A stretch of 64,000 nucleotides of DNA from Kingella oralis (GTDB taxonomy: Bacteria; Pseudomonadota; Gammaproteobacteria; Burkholderiales; Neisseriaceae). The position numbers and the translations under genes are program-made. The stretch is taken from the NCBI RefSeq assembly GCF_014054985.1, contig NZ_CP059569.1:1-64000 (forward strand). The letters run 5' to 3'. The number at the start of each line of letters is the position of its first letter. Position 1 is the first letter of the stretch. The notes under the pieces were generated by a model that was not told the DNA's origin, ran no database searches, and saw only the letters and a list, made by a program, of their open reading frames with translations. Shown here piece by piece: positions 37,834 to 46,342 of this stretch.

Positions 37834-38063
37834 TGAAGAAGCTGCCGAAAAAATACGCGGGGCTGCTGTTTACCTTTTACACCTCGGCGATGATGGTGCT
37901 GATTGTGAGCGGCGTGCTGGTGGCGCTGAACACGGGGCTGGACGCGGGCTATCCGGCGCGGCTGGCGAAGTCCTACCTGATTACCTGGCCGGTTGCCTTC
38001 GCCAGCCTGCTGGCGGTGCGCCCGCTGGTGGTGAAACTGGTAGCGGCGAGCGTGGGGGAGTAG
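37833..38063 (+). CDS. DUF2798 two-helix membrane protein
   Basis: 76 residues with two transmembrane segments: YAGLLFTFYTSAMMVLIVSGVLVAL (given here as residues 8-32) and WPVAFASLLAVRPLVVKLV. The spacing and KKLPKKYAGLLF start fit DUF2798. Its ATG shares the A of the TGA stop of the NTF2-like gene. Function unknown. Confidence 0.78.
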   Translation: MKKLPKKYAGLLFTFYTSAMMVLIVSGVLVALNTGLDAGYPARLAKSYLITWPVAFASLLAVRPLVVKLVAASVGE

Positions 38064-38281
38064 AGCGGTTTGAGGCAGCCTGAAAACGGGAAACTGGTTT
38101 TCAGGCTGCTTTTGGTTTTGGAAACCGCGTGCGTGGCGGTGGATGCGTCCTACGGCATACGGGCGACGGCTTGCTACACCATGCAGGCTGCACTTGCCCA
38201 AACCCCGTGCGTTTTGGGGGGGTGGTTTTCAGGCTGCCCCAATACCGTTTGCAACGCTGTCCGAAGGCAGCCTGAAACCGC

Positions 38282-39106
38282 CTAGCCCTGCGTAAAATCC
38301 AACAAAACCTTGCCGATATGCGTCCCCTTATCCATTTCCGCGTGGGCGGCGGCGACTTCTGTCCACGGGTACACGCGGTGCAGATGCGGTTTGGCGATGC
38401 TGCCATCCCCCAGCAGCGGCAAAACGTGTTCGCACAGGCTTTGAGCGATGGTGGCTTTTTCGGCGCTGTTGCGGCAGCGCATGGTGGAGCCGGTGATGCG
38501 GGCGCGTTTGACGGCGATTTTGAGCAGGTTCACTTCGGGGGCGATGTTGCCGCCCATAAAGCCGATTAGGAAGATGCGCCCGTCTTTGTTCAGGCAGTCC
38601 AGGTTTTGCGCGAAATAGCTGCCGCCGACCACGTCTAAGATGCCGTCTGCGCCGCCGTGTTGTTTCACGGCTTGGGCGAAATCGTCGGTTTTGTAGTTCA
38701 CGGCAATCGCGCCGTATTGCTCTACCACGCGCATTTTTTCGGCGTTGCCCACGGTGGCGAGGGTGCGGATGCCGAGCGCGCGGGCGATGGCCAGCGCGGT
38801 GATGCCGATGCCGCTGGTGCCGCCGTGTACCAGCAGGGTTTCGCCTGCGCGCATTTGGCCGTCCATAAACACGTTTACCCACACGGTGAACAGGGTTTCG
38901 GGCAGCATGGCGGCTTCGGCAAGGCGGTAGCCCGCGGGCAGCGGCAGGACTTGGGCGGCTTTGACGGCGCAATATTGGGCATACGCGCCGCCGTCGGTGA
39001 GCGCGCAAACGGGGTCGCCGAGGGCAAAACCGCTCACGCCTTCGCCGAGCGCAGCGACGGTGCCCGACAGTTCCTGCCCCATAATCGACGTTACGCCGTC
39101 GGGCAT
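38282..39106 (-). pseudogene. 5'-truncated quinone oxidoreductase (zinc-type ADH family)
   Basis: 274 residues remain, with the full NADPH-binding domain (LLVHGGTSGIGITALAIARAL) and substrate-domain end of PIG3-type quinone oxidoreductases, normally about 325 residues. The GroES-like N-terminus is lost. Sequence just upstream (NHPNQIMQRKEHYP in a shifted frame) is a remnant of it, then an uptake sequence intervenes. ATG 39106 has AAGGAG 8 nt upstream, itself part of the old coding sequence, so a stable fragment could still be made. Confidence 0.7.
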
Positions 39107-39609
39107 GGGTAATGCTCCTTCCGCTGCATGATTTGGTTGGGATGGTTGGATGGAATGGTTTTCAGGCTGCCTGCGCGGGGCATGAAAGGCAGCCTGAAAA
39201 CAGGAATGTCGTTATGCCCGCGAGAACAATCTGTCGCTCGGATTTTATCCAAACGCCCGCCCGCGCGGAAATGATGCGCTTCAAACAGGCTGGGTGTCGG
39301 GCAAAGCAAGGTTTCAGGCTGCCTTTGGAATGATAGGCAGCCTGAAAACGTATTGGGCTGGGGTTTGCTTTTCAGGCTGCCCCGCTGCATTGCGGCAAGC
39401 CGTTTGTCGAGGCGGATGGAAACCGTTGCAAGGGGGTTGTAGACTGACGGCGCAGGGCAACGGGGAGGGCAAAGATTTCAGGCTGCCTTTGGGAACGCTA
39501 AGGCAGCCTGAAAATGTTTCCGACAGGGCAAACAAACACGCCATGCCGTTTGTTTTGAACGTTGTCCGCTTGGGCAGCCTGAAAGCGCATCAGGCGGGGT
39601 TTTGCCTTT
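39107..39609. other. Gene-free gap dense in uptake sequences
   Basis: This 503-nt stretch has nine recognisable copies of the uptake sequence in both orientations (near 39162, 39187, 39311, 39336, 39371, 39477, 39500, 39573 and 39606) and, at its left end, the frame-shifted remnant of the quinone oxidoreductase N-terminus. Two opposed pairs (39336/39371 and 39500/39477) can form hairpins. No coding region or RNA gene is apparent. Confidence 0.65.
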
Positions 39610-39960
39610 TCAGGCTGCCTCTGACCGCGCCTTATGCCCGTCGCCCCATGCCTTTAACGCCAGCAGCACGGGCGCAAGCGTCTGCCCGTAGGCGCTCAGG
39701 CGGTATTCGACGCGCGGCGGCACTTCGGCGTAAACGGTGCGCTCGATGATGCCGTCGGCTTCCAGCGCGCGCAGTTGCGCGGTCAGCGTGCGCTGCGACA
39801 CGGCGGGCAGGATGCGGCGGATTTCGTTGAAGCGCAGCACGCCGTCGCGGTGCAGGCGGTAGAGAATCGTGCCTTTCCACTTGCCGCCGATAACGGCCAG
39901 CGCGGCTTCCACCGAACAGCCCTCGGCGCAGTTAAATGCGGTGTGTGCGGTTTTGCCCAT
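39610..39960 (-). CDS. HxlR-family transcriptional regulator
   Basis: 116 residues, the second HxlR protein in the window. FNCAEGCSVEAALAVIGGKWKG is the family signature, including a CxxxC pair that may sense electrophiles; VSQRTLTAQLRALEADG is the recognition helix. It is divergent from a zinc-type reductase gene at 40123 with 162 nt between, which also contains a Neisseria-dialect uptake sequence. Likely regulator of that reductase. Confidence 0.88.
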   Translation of the reverse strand: MGKTAHTAFNCAEGCSVEAALAVIGGKWKGTILYRLHRDGVLRFNEIRRILPAVSQRTLTAQLRALEADGIIERTVYAEVPPRVEYRLSAYGQTLAPVLLALKAWGDGHKARSEAA

Positions 39961-39985
39961 GTTGTGTTCCTTGTTTGAGGGTTGG

Positions 39986-39997
39986 ATGCCGTCTGAA
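39986..39997 (+). other. Neisseria-dialect uptake sequence (AT-DUS)
   Basis: ATGCCGTCTGAA is the exact 12-mer typical of N. meningitidis and N. gonorrhoeae, not of this genome. It lies in the gap between the HxlR regulator and the divergent reductase. A local-dialect copy follows at once (TTTCAGGCTGCC at about 40003). Confidence 0.85.
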
Positions 39998-40122
39998 ACG
40001 GCTTTCAGGCTGCCTTTAACAGTATCCGATAAGTAACCTGCTGAAAAATAAGTGCGTTCTTAACAGGCGCGGGCGTATATCTTAAGATGGGCGCTCCTTT
40101 TTCACAACCGGAGAAACACAGC

Positions 40123-41136
40123 ATGAAAGCCGTCGGATTCAACCGCCCGCTGCCCGTCAGCGACGAAAACTGCCTGTTGGACATCGAATTGCCCGCACCC
40201 GAATTGCGCGAACGCGACCTGTTGGTCGAAGTGCGTGCCGTGTCGGTCAATCCCGCCGACGTGAAAGTCCGCGCCGCGCATACGCCTGCCGCAGGGCAGT
40301 ACCGCATTTTGGGCTGGGACGCGGCGGGCGTGGTCAAAGCCGTCGGCAGCGGCGTGCAGCATTTTCAGGTCGGCGACGAAGTCTATTACGCCGGCGTGAT
40401 TAACCGCCCCGGTTCGTATGCAGAGTTGCAGGCGGTGGACGAGCGCATCGTTGCCCGCAAACCGCGCACGCTCGATTTTGCCCAAGCCGCCGCGCTGCCG
40501 CTGACCGCGCTCACCGCGTGGGAAACCTTGTTTGACCGCCTTGATGTGAACAAACCCGTCGCCGGCGGCAGCCGCGCCCTGCTGTTGGTCGGCGGTGCGG
40601 GCGGCGTCGGCTCGATAACCGTGCAGCTGCTGAAAACGCTCACCGACATCCAAATCATCGCCACCGCTTCGCGCCCCGAAAGCGAAGCATGGCTGCGCCG
40701 CCTCGGCGCGGATGACGTCATCAACCACCGCCACAGCCTGCCCGAACAAGTGGTCGAGCTCTGCATCGACGCCCCCTCGTGGGTGTTTTCCACCAACCAC
40801 AGCGCATACTACCTGCCGCAGCTGGCGGAACTGCTCGCGCCGCAAGGCCGCATCGCGTTGATTGACGACCCCGAGGTGCTTGACGCCAACCCGTTGAAAG
40901 GCAAAAGCATCTCGCTGCATTGGGAATTCATGTTCACCCGGGCGCTGCGCGAGACCGCCGACATCGCGCGCCAGGGTGAAATCCTTGCCAAAGTGGCACA
41001 ACTGGTTGATGAAGGCCGCCTGCACAGCACCGCGACGCAAACCATCGACGGCATCAACGCCGCCAACCTGCGCCGCGCGCATCAGATGGTGGAGCGCGGG
41101 GATATGGTGGGCAAGGTGGTGCTGGCGGGGTGGTGA
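40123..41136 (+). CDS. Zinc-type alcohol dehydrogenase-like reductase (ZADH/TIGR02817 type)
   Basis: 337 residues. GroES-like domain (VRAVSVNPADVKVRAAHTP, LGWDAAGVVKAVGSGV) then a Rossmann domain with LLLVGGAGGVGSITVQLLK for NADPH. No structural zinc cysteines are seen, as in quinone-reductase relatives. ATG 40123 follows GGAGAAACACAGC. Divergent from an HxlR regulator, a common layout for quinone- or aldehyde-responsive reductases. Intact, unlike its cousin at 38282. Confidence 0.9.
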   Translation: MKAVGFNRPLPVSDENCLLDIELPAPELRERDLLVEVRAVSVNPADVKVRAAHTPAAGQYRILGWDAAGVVKAVGSGVQHFQVGDEVYYAGVINRPGSYAELQAVDERIVARKPRTLDFAQAAALPLTALTAWETLFDRLDVNKPVAGGSRALLLVGGAGGVGSITVQLLKTLTDIQIIATASRPESEAWLRRLGADDVINHRHSLPEQVVELCIDAPSWVFSTNHSAYYLPQLAELLAPQGRIALIDDPEVLDANPLKGKSISLHWEFMFTRALRETADIARQGEILAKVAQLVDEGRLHSTATQTIDGINAANLRRAHQMVERGDMVGKVVLAGW

Positions 41137-41483
41137 TTGGGTGAATGGCGCGGGATGCACAGAAGGCAGCCTGAAAAATCATCTGTGCCGTTATCCTGTG
41201 CCTGCCGTTTTCAGGCTGCCTCAATATGGTAAGGCAGCCTGAAAACGTTGCTCAACCTGCCGCCGATGTGGCCAACCGATGGAATACGCCGTTGGCAAAG
41301 AGCTGTTGCCGCGCCATTTTAGATTTCAGGCTGCCTTTGGGGCGGGCGAAGATTTTAGGATGATGAGGTTGGTACGCTCGTTTTGTATCAAGGAGAAAGG
41401 CAGCCTGAAACCTAATCCATCCAGCAAAAAACCGCGTGGCAGAACACCAAGCGGCTTTGTTTTTCAGGCTGCCTTAAATAACT
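41137..41483. other. Gene-free gap with uptake sequences and a repeat fragment
   Basis: About six uptake sequences occur (near 41164, 41209, 41231, 41325, 41398 and 41462), forming opposed pairs. The stretch 41253-41337 is a shortened copy of the dispersed repeat. No gene is evident. Confidence 0.6.
41253..41337 (-). repeat. Partial copy D of the DUS-bounded repeat
   Basis: It keeps hairpin 2 (GGCAA-AGAGCTG-TTGCC, 41294-41310, same 7-nt loop as copies B and C) and the GCGCCATTTTAGATTTCAGG end, but the half with hairpin 1 is rearranged. Confidence 0.55.
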
Positions 41484-41873
41484 TCACTCGTCGCCCCAAC
41501 GCACCCCGCCCTTATTTCCCAACTCGCTTGGCGCAATCTCGTAAAACGTTTTATCCGCAATCATCGCGTCCGTGTCGCGCAGATAGTGTTGAAAATGCGG
41601 TGTGGCGCGGTGCGTTTGGTAGGCGGCATCGTTGGCATAGAGTTCAATCATATACGCCATGTTGGGGTTGTCTTTGCGCTTGACGGAGTACATCGCCAGC
41701 GTGCCTTGTTCGTTGGCAATGGAGGTTTGGATATTGTGCTTGCCCACTGCGTCGTATTGCGCGGTTTTTTCAGGCTGCACGCCGAGTTCAAAAATGTTGA
41801 ATACGGGCGCGGCTTGGGCGGAGAGGGCAACGGTGGCGATTGCGCCGACAAGGGATTTTTTGATGATGTTCAT
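41484..41873 (-). CDS. Secreted antibiotic-biosynthesis-monooxygenase (ABM) domain protein
   Basis: 129 residues: signal peptide MNIIKKSLVGAIATVALSAQA, then a ferredoxin-like ABM domain (FNIFELGVQPEKTAQYDAVG, AMYSVKRKDNPNMAYMIELYAND, ATPHFQHYLRD). Relatives without a signal peptide act as quinol monooxygenases; export to the periplasm is less usual. ATG 41873 follows AGGACACC. It is part of the redox-gene run up to 44.5 kb, and an uptake sequence lies in frame near residue 34 (VQPEK). Confidence 0.82.
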   Translation of the reverse strand: MNIIKKSLVGAIATVALSAQAAPVFNIFELGVQPEKTAQYDAVGKHNIQTSIANEQGTLAMYSVKRKDNPNMAYMIELYANDAAYQTHRATPHFQHYLRDTDAMIADKTFYEIAPSELGNKGGVRWGDE

Positions 41874-41969
41874 TAAAGGTGTCCTGTGTGATTTGGGTGT
41901 TTCAGGCTGCCTTTTGCGTGGGCGGCAGCCTGAAAACCCGTTTTACCGCTTTCAGGCTGCCTTGTAGGC

Positions 41970-42818
41970 TTACACATCAAACACCCAAGACTTTACCTGC
42001 CGCACGCATTCAATGCTCTGGTGGTTCATAAACTGGCTTTCGCCCGTATCCAAGCCCGCGATGGCGGCTTTGTCTTCATCGCTCAGCGCAAAATCAAACA
42101 CATTCAGGTTTTCCGCCATGCGCTCGGGTTTCACCGATTTTGCCAGCACCACAATATCGCGCTCCACCAGCCAGCGGATAATCACCTGCGCCACGGATTT
42201 GCCGTATTTTTTGCCGATGGCGGCAAGCACGGGGTTTTGGAAGATGCCGTTTTTGTCCTCGGCAAACGGTGCCCACGCTTCCACGGCAATGCCTTCGCTT
42301 TGCAGCGCGGCGATTTGCTCGTTGCGCTGGTGGAAAGGATTGATTTCAATCTGGTTTACCTGCGGCATGACTTGGTTGAATATGCCCAAATCCACCGCAC
42401 GGTCGGGGGTGAAATTGCTTACGCCGATGGCGCGGATTTTGCCCGCCGCCTGATAGCGTTCCAGCGCACGCCATGTACCGTACACATCGCCGTAGGGCTG
42501 ATGAATCAGCACCATGTCTATATAGCTCAAATTCAGGCGGGCAAACGAGCGTTCCAGCGAGGCGGCTGCGGCTTCTTCGCCCGCGTTTTCCACCCACACT
42601 TTGGTAGTAACGAACAATTCTTCCCGCGCCACGCCGCAGCGGGCAATGCCGCGCCCCACTTCGCTTTCGTTCACATACGCCTGCGCGGTGTCAATATGGC
42701 GGTAGCCCGCTTTGACGGCGTTGATAACGGCTTGCTCGGTCTCTTCGGGCGGAATCTGGTACACGCCGAAGCCGAGTACGGGGATTGGGATGCCGTTGGC
42801 CAGTTGGATGGTCTGCAT
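41970..42818 (-). CDS. Aldo/keto reductase
   Basis: 282-residue NADPH-dependent reductase with a TIM-barrel fold. The catalytic tetrad is visible: Asp/Tyr in GYRHIDTAQAYVNESEVG, Lys in FVTTKVW, and His in VLIHQP. The NADPH-binding tail (VLAKSVKPERMAENLNVFDF) is present. Start ATG 42818 has AAGGAG upstream; the frame is open further but without similarity. Likely in the same cluster as the cupin, CMD and SDR genes. Confidence 0.94.
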   Translation of the reverse strand: MQTIQLANGIPIPVLGFGVYQIPPEETEQAVINAVKAGYRHIDTAQAYVNESEVGRGIARCGVAREELFVTTKVWVENAGEEAAAASLERSFARLNLSYIDMVLIHQPYGDVYGTWRALERYQAAGKIRAIGVSNFTPDRAVDLGIFNQVMPQVNQIEINPFHQRNEQIAALQSEGIAVEAWAPFAEDKNGIFQNPVLAAIGKKYGKSVAQVIIRWLVERDIVVLAKSVKPERMAENLNVFDFALSDEDKAAIAGLDTGESQFMNHQSIECVRQVKSWVFDV

Positions 42819-42875
42819 GGTTAACTCCTTAATCGAGTGTGGGAAAATAGGGGAACGGGCAGCCTGAAAACGGTT

Positions 42876-42887
42876 TTCAGACGGCCT
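42876..42887 (-). other. Neisseria-dialect uptake sequence (AG-DUS)
   Basis: TTCAGACGGCCT is the complement of AGGCCGTCTGAA, a Neisseria dialect. It pairs as a hairpin with a local-dialect copy at about 42858, giving a mixed inverted pair between the aldo/keto reductase and the cupin gene. Confidence 0.85.
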
Positions 42888-42895
42888 TTCTCGTT

Positions 42896-43315
42896 TCAGT
42901 CGGGCAGCGCGTTGTAGTGCACCTCGTCCACGGGTTCGAGAAACTCGGTGCTGCCTGCGGTAATGGCGATGTGGCTGAACCAGCAGTCTTTTTTCGCGCC
43001 GTGCCAATGCTTCACGCCTTTGTTGGTTACCACCACGTCGCCCGCTTGCAGGCTGCGGGCGGGGCTACCGTGTTCCTGATACCAGCCTTCGCCGCCTGTA
43101 ACGAGCAGGATTTGGTAGCCGTCGGTGTGAATGTGCCAGTTGTTGCGGCAGGCGGGTTCAAAGCTGACGTGGGCGACGGTTGCCGATGCGTCGGGGGCGG
43201 CAGCCAAGCCTGCCAGATAGCTTTGCCCGACAAACACGTCGGCGTACCGTTCGTTTTTTTCGCCAAGCGGAAAAATGCCGTGTTTGACTTGTTGTTCGCT
43301 GTTTTGGGTGTTCAT
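42896..43315 (-). CDS. Cupin-domain protein
   Basis: 139 residues, a single cupin barrel: metal motif 1 as NNWHIHTDGYQILLVTGGEG (His pair) and motif 2 as AGDVVVTNKGVKHWHGA. Such YhhW/RmlC-like cupins are often found with carboxymuconolactone decarboxylases. ATG 43315 lies 2 nt after the stop of the CMD gene, whose end provides the AAGGAG. The two are one operon. Confidence 0.88.
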   Translation of the reverse strand: MNTQNSEQQVKHGIFPLGEKNERYADVFVGQSYLAGLAAAPDASATVAHVSFEPACRNNWHIHTDGYQILLVTGGEGWYQEHGSPARSLQAGDVVVTNKGVKHWHGAKKDCWFSHIAITAGSTEFLEPVDEVHYNALPD

Positions 43316-43317
43316 TT

Positions 43318-43647
43318 TTATGCTCCTTGTTTGCCGTACACTTCTTTTGCCAAATTGAACGCCGACCACGCTTTCGGCCAGCCGACATAAAACGCCAGAT
43401 GGGTAATCACTTCGGCGATTTCCTGCTGCGTGATGCCGTTTTGTTTGCCGATATTCAAATGGGCGGGAAGCTGCTCAAAGTTACCGCCTGAGATTAAAGC
43501 GGCAATGGTAATTAAGCTGCGCGTATGCGGCGCAAGCTCGGCTTCGCGCGACCAAACCTGCCCGAACAGCACGTCATCGTTCAGCTCAGCGAATTTTGGG
43601 GCGAACGTGCCGAGATGGTCTCGCCCTGCGGTTTGTTTCTTGGACAT
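43318..43647 (-). CDS. Carboxymuconolactone decarboxylase family protein
   Basis: 109 residues, all-helical CMD domain: LNDDVLFGQVWSREAELAPHTRSLITIAALIS, then QQEIAEVITHLAFYVGWPKAWSAF (shown as a pattern). The AhpD-type CxxC is absent, so a peroxidase role is unlikely. ATG 43647 has AAGGAGC upstream. Operon with the cupin gene. Confidence 0.9.
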   Translation of the reverse strand: MSKKQTAGRDHLGTFAPKFAELNDDVLFGQVWSREAELAPHTRSLITIAALISGGNFEQLPAHLNIGKQNGITQQEIAEVITHLAFYVGWPKAWSAFNLAKEVYGKQGA

Positions 43648-43703
43648 TATTTTGCTCCTTATCGGTATGGGTTTACAGGCAGCCTGAAAACGGTGTTACG
43701 CGC

Positions 43704-44453
43704 TTACCACGGCTGCGTAGTCGGGCCCACCGTAAACTCGCTCACATTGGTGTCGGCGGGCTGGCTGATGGCAAACGCCACCACGTTGGCGATGCGCTCG
43801 GCGGGGATTTCGTAGTTGTCGTACAGCTCGCGGTAGCCTTTGGACGCGCCCTCGTCGGTGATGTGGCTCACCAACTCCGACTGCACGGCGGCGGGGTAAA
43901 TCGTAGCCGTGCGGATATGCGTGCCCGCCTGCGCCGATTCCATGCGCAGGGCTTCCATAATCGCGCGTACCGCCCATTTGGTGCCGCAATACACCGCCGC
44001 GCCGGGGTAAACCTTCAAGCCCGCCACGGACGAAGTGGTGATGATGTGCCCCGATTTTTGCGCGTTAAACTCGGGCAGCACGGCGGCGATGCCGTTGAGC
44101 ACGCCTTTGATGTTCACATCAATCATTGCGTTCCAGTTGGCGGTTTCCAGCGCGGACAGCGGCGATGAGGGCATCAAACCCGCGTTGAGGAAAATCACGT
44201 CCACTTTGCCAAACGCTTCTTTGGCAAGGGCAACGAGGGCGGCGTTGTCTTCGGGCTTGACCACGTCGGTTACGCGGTAAACCGCCTCGCCGCCCGCCGC
44301 TTTGATTTGGTCGGCAATGGCTTTGAGCTTGTCTTCGCGGCGTGCGCCGAGCACGATTTTCGCGCCCTCTTTGGCGAGTTTGAGCGCGGTGGCTTCGCCG
44401 ATGCCGCTGGACGCGCCGGTGATGATGACGACTTTGTTGGCGATGTTTTGCAT
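43704..44453 (-). CDS. Short-chain dehydrogenase/reductase
   Basis: 249 residues, classical SDR: cofactor motif VVIITGASSGIGEATALKLA, NAG (FLNAGLMPSSP), active site Ser in ITTSSVAG and YCGTK (Tyr, Lys). Arg in GARREDKL suggests NADP preference. ATG 44453 has AAGGAG 9 nt upstream. It probably leads the operon with the CMD and cupin genes; a 56-nt gap with one uptake sequence separates them. Confidence 0.93.
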   Translation of the reverse strand: MQNIANKVVIITGASSGIGEATALKLAKEGAKIVLGARREDKLKAIADQIKAAGGEAVYRVTDVVKPEDNAALVALAKEAFGKVDVIFLNAGLMPSSPLSALETANWNAMIDVNIKGVLNGIAAVLPEFNAQKSGHIITTSSVAGLKVYPGAAVYCGTKWAVRAIMEALRMESAQAGTHIRTATIYPAAVQSELVSHITDEGASKGYRELYDNYEIPAERIANVVAFAISQPADTNVSEFTVGPTTQPW

Positions 44454-44726
44454 GGCGAGACTCCTTGGGGTTGGGTTTCAGGCTGCCTTTGCTGGGTTGG
44501 ATAGGTAGCCTGAAACGGTTGGGAAAGGAAATGTATGTCGCGCATTATACGCGGGGAATGGGGCGAGATAATCAGGGCGCGGGTTGAAAGACTGTGGAAT
44601 AAAAGTTGAAACAGACGTTTTCAGGCTGCCTTTTGCCGTTTGGGCGCATGGCGCAGATTTGCCCATGCAACCGCATAGGCGTATATTTCTAATCGCAAGT
44701 CATTCTCAACAACAAGGAGACACAAA

Positions 44727-45551
44727 ATGAGCGAGAAAAAAATTTCCCCCAAAGACATCACTGTGCTGTCCACCACCATGCTGATTCCGCTGTGGGCAAA
44801 GGCGGTGGAATATCAACGAGACGATGCGCTGCTGCGCGACAAAGAAGCGGCGCGTATGTTGAACATGATTGATTACGACTTCGCCCCGTTTACCAAAGCC
44901 CCCGCCTCGCAAGCAGGCTGCTGCGGGCGGGCGAAGCTGTTGGACGATATGGCGGCGCACTTTATCGCCGAACACCCCGATGCCGTGGTGGTGCAACTGG
45001 GCGCGGGCTTGGACGCGCGTTACGAGCGCATGGGGCGACCCACCGTTACCGCGTGGTACGACCTTGATTTGCCCGAGGTGATTGAAGTGCGGCGTATGCT
45101 GCTGCCCGAATCGGGCAATGTGTATTTGGGCGTGTCCATGTTTGACGAAAGCTGGACGCAAACTGTTGCCGCGCATGGCAAGCCTGTGCTGCTGATTATT
45201 GAGGGCGTGCTGATGTATTTTGACGAAGCGCAGGTGAAAGCGTTTTTTGAAATGGTGCAACGCAAGCTGCCGCACACGCAAGTGGTGATGGACGCGCTGT
45301 TTAAACGCATGGTGGGCAAGGCGCAGTATCACGATGCGCTGGGCAGAATGGGCGAGAAACCGCCCGAGTTTCGCTGGGGCATCAGCAATGCAAACGATGT
45401 GTTGAAGCTGGCGCAGGGCAGCTGCTTGGTGGAAGAGGAGCATTTGAGCGATTTTTGTGGCAAGCGGTATCCGTTTATTTTGCGGCTGATTTATAAAACC
45501 AAATGGGGGCGGGAAAATATGGATATGCGGATATTGCGTGTGCAGTTGTAA
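44727..45551 (+). CDS. Class I SAM methyltransferase (TcmP/LCMT family)
   Basis: 274 residues. Leucine carboxyl methyltransferase-type fold: VVVQLGAGLDARYERMG is the SAM motif, WYDLDLPEVIEVRRMLLPE the second strand, and LLIIEGVLMYFDEAQVKAFF motif 3. Closest in pattern to TcmP-like O-methyltransferases; the substrate is unknown. ATG 44727 follows AAGGAGACACAAA. Stand-alone gene closed by a DUS pair. Confidence 0.87.
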   Translation: MSEKKISPKDITVLSTTMLIPLWAKAVEYQRDDALLRDKEAARMLNMIDYDFAPFTKAPASQAGCCGRAKLLDDMAAHFIAEHPDAVVVQLGAGLDARYERMGRPTVTAWYDLDLPEVIEVRRMLLPESGNVYLGVSMFDESWTQTVAAHGKPVLLIIEGVLMYFDEAQVKAFFEMVQRKLPHTQVVMDALFKRMVGKAQYHDALGRMGEKPPEFRWGISNANDVLKLAQGSCLVEEEHLSDFCGKRYPFILRLIYKTKWGRENMDMRILRVQL

Positions 45552-45556
45552 ACATG

Positions 45557-45600
45557 AAAGGCAGCCTGAAAAATGGAAATACGTTTCAGGCTGCCTTTTG
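45557..45600. terminator. DUS-pair terminator after the methyltransferase
   Basis: AAAGGCAGCCTGAAAAA and GTTTCAGGCTGCCTTTTG. A third copy at about 45632 precedes fabA. Confidence 0.72.
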
Positions 45601-45711
45601 GGGTTGCGCGTTATTCCATTTTCAGGCTGCCTGAAATTTGCGCCCATCGCCGTAATGCAATAGAATAGACATTCTATACTTATCGCGCCAACACGGCATT
45701 AAGGAAAATAC

Positions 45712-46236
45712 ATGACCACCTTCACTCCACAAAACAGCTACACCAAAGAAGAATTGCTTGCCTGCGGGCGCGGCGAATTGTTTGGCGCGGGCAACGCCCA
45801 GCTTCCGCTGCCCAATATGCTGATGATTGACCGCATCGTAACCATCAACAACACAGGCGGCAAATACGGCAAAGGCGAAATCATCGCCGAATTAGACATC
45901 AACCCCGATTTATGGTTTTTCGGCTGCCATTTTGTTGGCGATCCCGTGATGCCCGGTTGCTTGGGCTTAGATGCCATGTGGCAACTGGTGGGCTTTTATC
46001 TGGGCTGGACAGGCGCACCTGGCAGAGGGCGTGCGCTGGGTTGTGCCGAAGTTAAATTTAGTGGACAAGTGTTGCCCAAACACAAAAAAATCACTTACCA
46101 CATTCACATCAAGCGTGTGATGAACAGCAAGCTGGTGTTGGGCATCGCCGATGCCGAAATGAGTGTGGACGGCAAAAAAATCTACGAAGGCAACGGCTTG
46201 CGCGTGGGTTTGTTTACCAGCACCGAAGATTTTTAA
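45712..46236 (+). CDS. fabA: 3-hydroxydecanoyl-ACP dehydratase/isomerase FabA
   Basis: 174 residues, the enzyme that introduces the cis double bond in unsaturated fatty acid synthesis. The active-site His is in FFGCHFVGDPVMPGCLGLDA and the Asp in the same block; the dimer strand (RALGCAEVKFSGQVLP) is conserved. ATG 45712 follows TAAGGAAAATAC. fabB follows after a DUS pair, the usual partner arrangement. Confidence 0.97.
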   Translation: MTTFTPQNSYTKEELLACGRGELFGAGNAQLPLPNMLMIDRIVTINNTGGKYGKGEIIAELDINPDLWFFGCHFVGDPVMPGCLGLDAMWQLVGFYLGWTGAPGRGRALGCAEVKFSGQVLPKHKKITYHIHIKRVMNSKLVLGIADAEMSVDGKKIYEGNGLRVGLFTSTEDF

Positions 46237-46273
46237 TCGCCCGCAGCAAAGCGGACGGATAAATAGCGTTGAT

Positions 46274-46316
46274 AAGGCAGCCTGAAACCGCAAAAAACCA
46301 TTTTCAGGCTGCCTTT
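46274..46316. repeat. DUS inverted pair between fabA and fabB
   Basis: AAGGCAGCCTGAAACC and TTTTCAGGCTGCCTTT lie in the 106-nt gap and may lower read-through into fabB. Confidence 0.65.
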
Positions 46317-46342
46317 GCTTATTTACACAGGAGATGAACATT

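Noticed and set aside
39107..39609. CRISPR array suspected from regularly recurring short repeats
   Set aside because: The repeats are 10-12-nt uptake sequences in both orientations with irregular spacing; no long direct repeats or cas genes.
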